Of a stretch of 31,093 bases of DNA, positions 30,561-31,093 are shown piece after piece. The position numbers were made by a program, and so were the translations under genes. The notes under the pieces were generated by a model. The model searched no databases, was not told the origin of the DNA, and was given only the letters and a program-made list of their open reading frames with translations. How positions within the stretch are numbered: position 1 is the first letter of the stretch; each line of letters opens with the position of its first letter. Source of the stretch: JANOBD01 sp031411495 (GTDB taxonomy: Bacteria; Planctomycetota; Phycisphaerae; Tepidisphaerales; Tepidisphaeraceae). The stretch spans positions 1-31,093 of the forward strand of contig JANOBD010000042.1 in assembly GCA_031411495.1 (NCBI GenBank), read 5' to 3'.

Positions 30561-31093
30561 ATGCAGTTCAAAACATCGAATCGGAAGATCCGCGCGGCGA
30601 TCGAATCAATGGAGTCACGCACCCTGCTCGCGGCCGTCTCGTGGGATGGCGGCGGCGATGGGATCAACTGGACGGATGTTAACAACTGGAGCACCAACGC
30701 GCTGCCTGGCGTCGCCGACGACGTCACCATCTCGATCGCCGCGAATCCGAACATCGTGCTGGCCAGTGGAACGCAATCGATTCGCTCGCTCGTCACCGAT
30801 GAAAATCTCACGCTCAGCGGCGGTGTACTTCAGTTGGCCGCAGGTCAAGTTGCCGACATAAACGCCGCGCTCACCTTCAATGGCGGCACCTTCTCCACAG
30901 GTATCCTCGATGTCGTGACCGCGACCAGCGTGTCATTTACCTCCAACAGCAACAACCGCCTCAGCGGCGTCACCCTCCGCGGCACCGTCGATCTCGCCGC
31001 CTCCTCCGCAACCCTGCGTATCAGCAACGGACTCACCCTCGACAACGCCACCCTCCTCCTCTCGGGCTCCTCCTCACGACTCGCCTCCGACGC
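30561..31093 (+). CDS. LEPR-type secreted beta-repeat protein (3' truncated)
   Basis: The frame is open from ATG 30561 to the window end, 177 codons with no stop. GGAGGA at 30551-30556 is a strong ribosome-binding site four bases before the ATG. Residues 1-27 read MQFKTSNRKIRAAIESMESRTLLAAVS; MESRTLLA is a variant of the LEPR-XLL motif near the N-terminus of planctomycete exported proteins. After it come VSWDGGGDGINWTDVNNWSTNALPGVADDVTIS and then short repeated beta-strand units rich in Thr, Ser, Gly and Leu (for example LTLSGGVLQLAAGQVADINAALTFNGG). This looks like a large cell-surface beta-helix or adhesin-like protein; the function is unknown. The gene is first on its strand, divergent from the DUF6785-like gene. 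Confidence 0.85.
   Translation, partial: MQFKTSNRKIRAAIESMESRTLLAAVSWDGGGDGINWTDVNNWSTNALPGVADDVTISIAANPNIVLASGTQSIRSLVTDENLTLSGGVLQLAAGQVADINAALTFNGGTFSTGILDVVTATSVSFTSNSNNRLSGVTLRGTVDLAASSATLRISNGLTLDNATLLLSGSSSRLASD

Overview
The window is GC-rich bacterial chromosome, most likely from a planctomycete of the class Phycisphaerae (perhaps a Tepidisphaera/Humisphaera-like lineage; the rank below class is a guess). The support is the LEPR-type N-terminal motif (LEPRRLLS in the serine hydrolase at 4959-6158, MESRTLLA in the truncated gene at the right edge), a PEP-CTERM protein, a large DUF6785-like membrane protein, and many short degenerate intergenic repeats. No rRNA, tRNA, CRISPR array, phage or classical insertion sequence was seen.

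Layout. 1-1889: flagellar stator genes motA (5' truncated) and motB, separated by a four-helix-bundle (S23/IVS-type) gene that sits between inverted heptamer arrays. 2178-4727: a SPOR-like membrane protein, an M42-like aminopeptidase and convergent yidD. 4959-7594: a LEPR-motif beta-lactamase-fold hydrolase, divergent from a DUF3137-like/lemA pair. 7621-8960: a HigBA-type toxin-antitoxin operon divergent from frr. 8957-10978: two membrane proteins and an Uma2 family protein. 11210-14871: rnr, a DCC-family redox protein and a DUF6766-like membrane protein. 14970-16773: queC, a retropepsin-like protease and a gene remnant. 16748-18903: DUF1015 protein and pyrH. 19081-20225: sco and a DUF420/CtaM-like gene, both for cytochrome oxidase assembly. 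20314-20586: a 21-bp tandem array. 20626-26211: a minus-strand run of a carotenoid desaturase, a glycosyltransferase, a PEP-CTERM protein and an alpha-L-fucosidase. 26352-30338: rpsA and a DUF6785-like membrane protein. 30561-end: the start of a large secreted LEPR-type beta-repeat protein.

Most of the gene content is housekeeping: translation (frr, rpsA, pyrH), RNA decay (rnr), tRNA modification (queC), membrane biogenesis (yidD) and respiration (sco, DUF420). The unusual part is the repeats. Four loci carry arrays of degenerate 7-nt units. At three of them the array is followed by its own inverted copy, and one of those pairs encloses the four-helix-bundle gene and fills the motA-motB gap almost exactly. 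Two coding regions (the desaturase and the retropepsin-like protease) contain in-frame, hairpin-forming inserts, partly built of 8-nt units. The desaturase carries a second, 45-bp palindromic insert. A separate intergenic array places a near-palindromic 10-mer every 21 bp, about two helical turns. These repeats are the best candidates for something undescribed.
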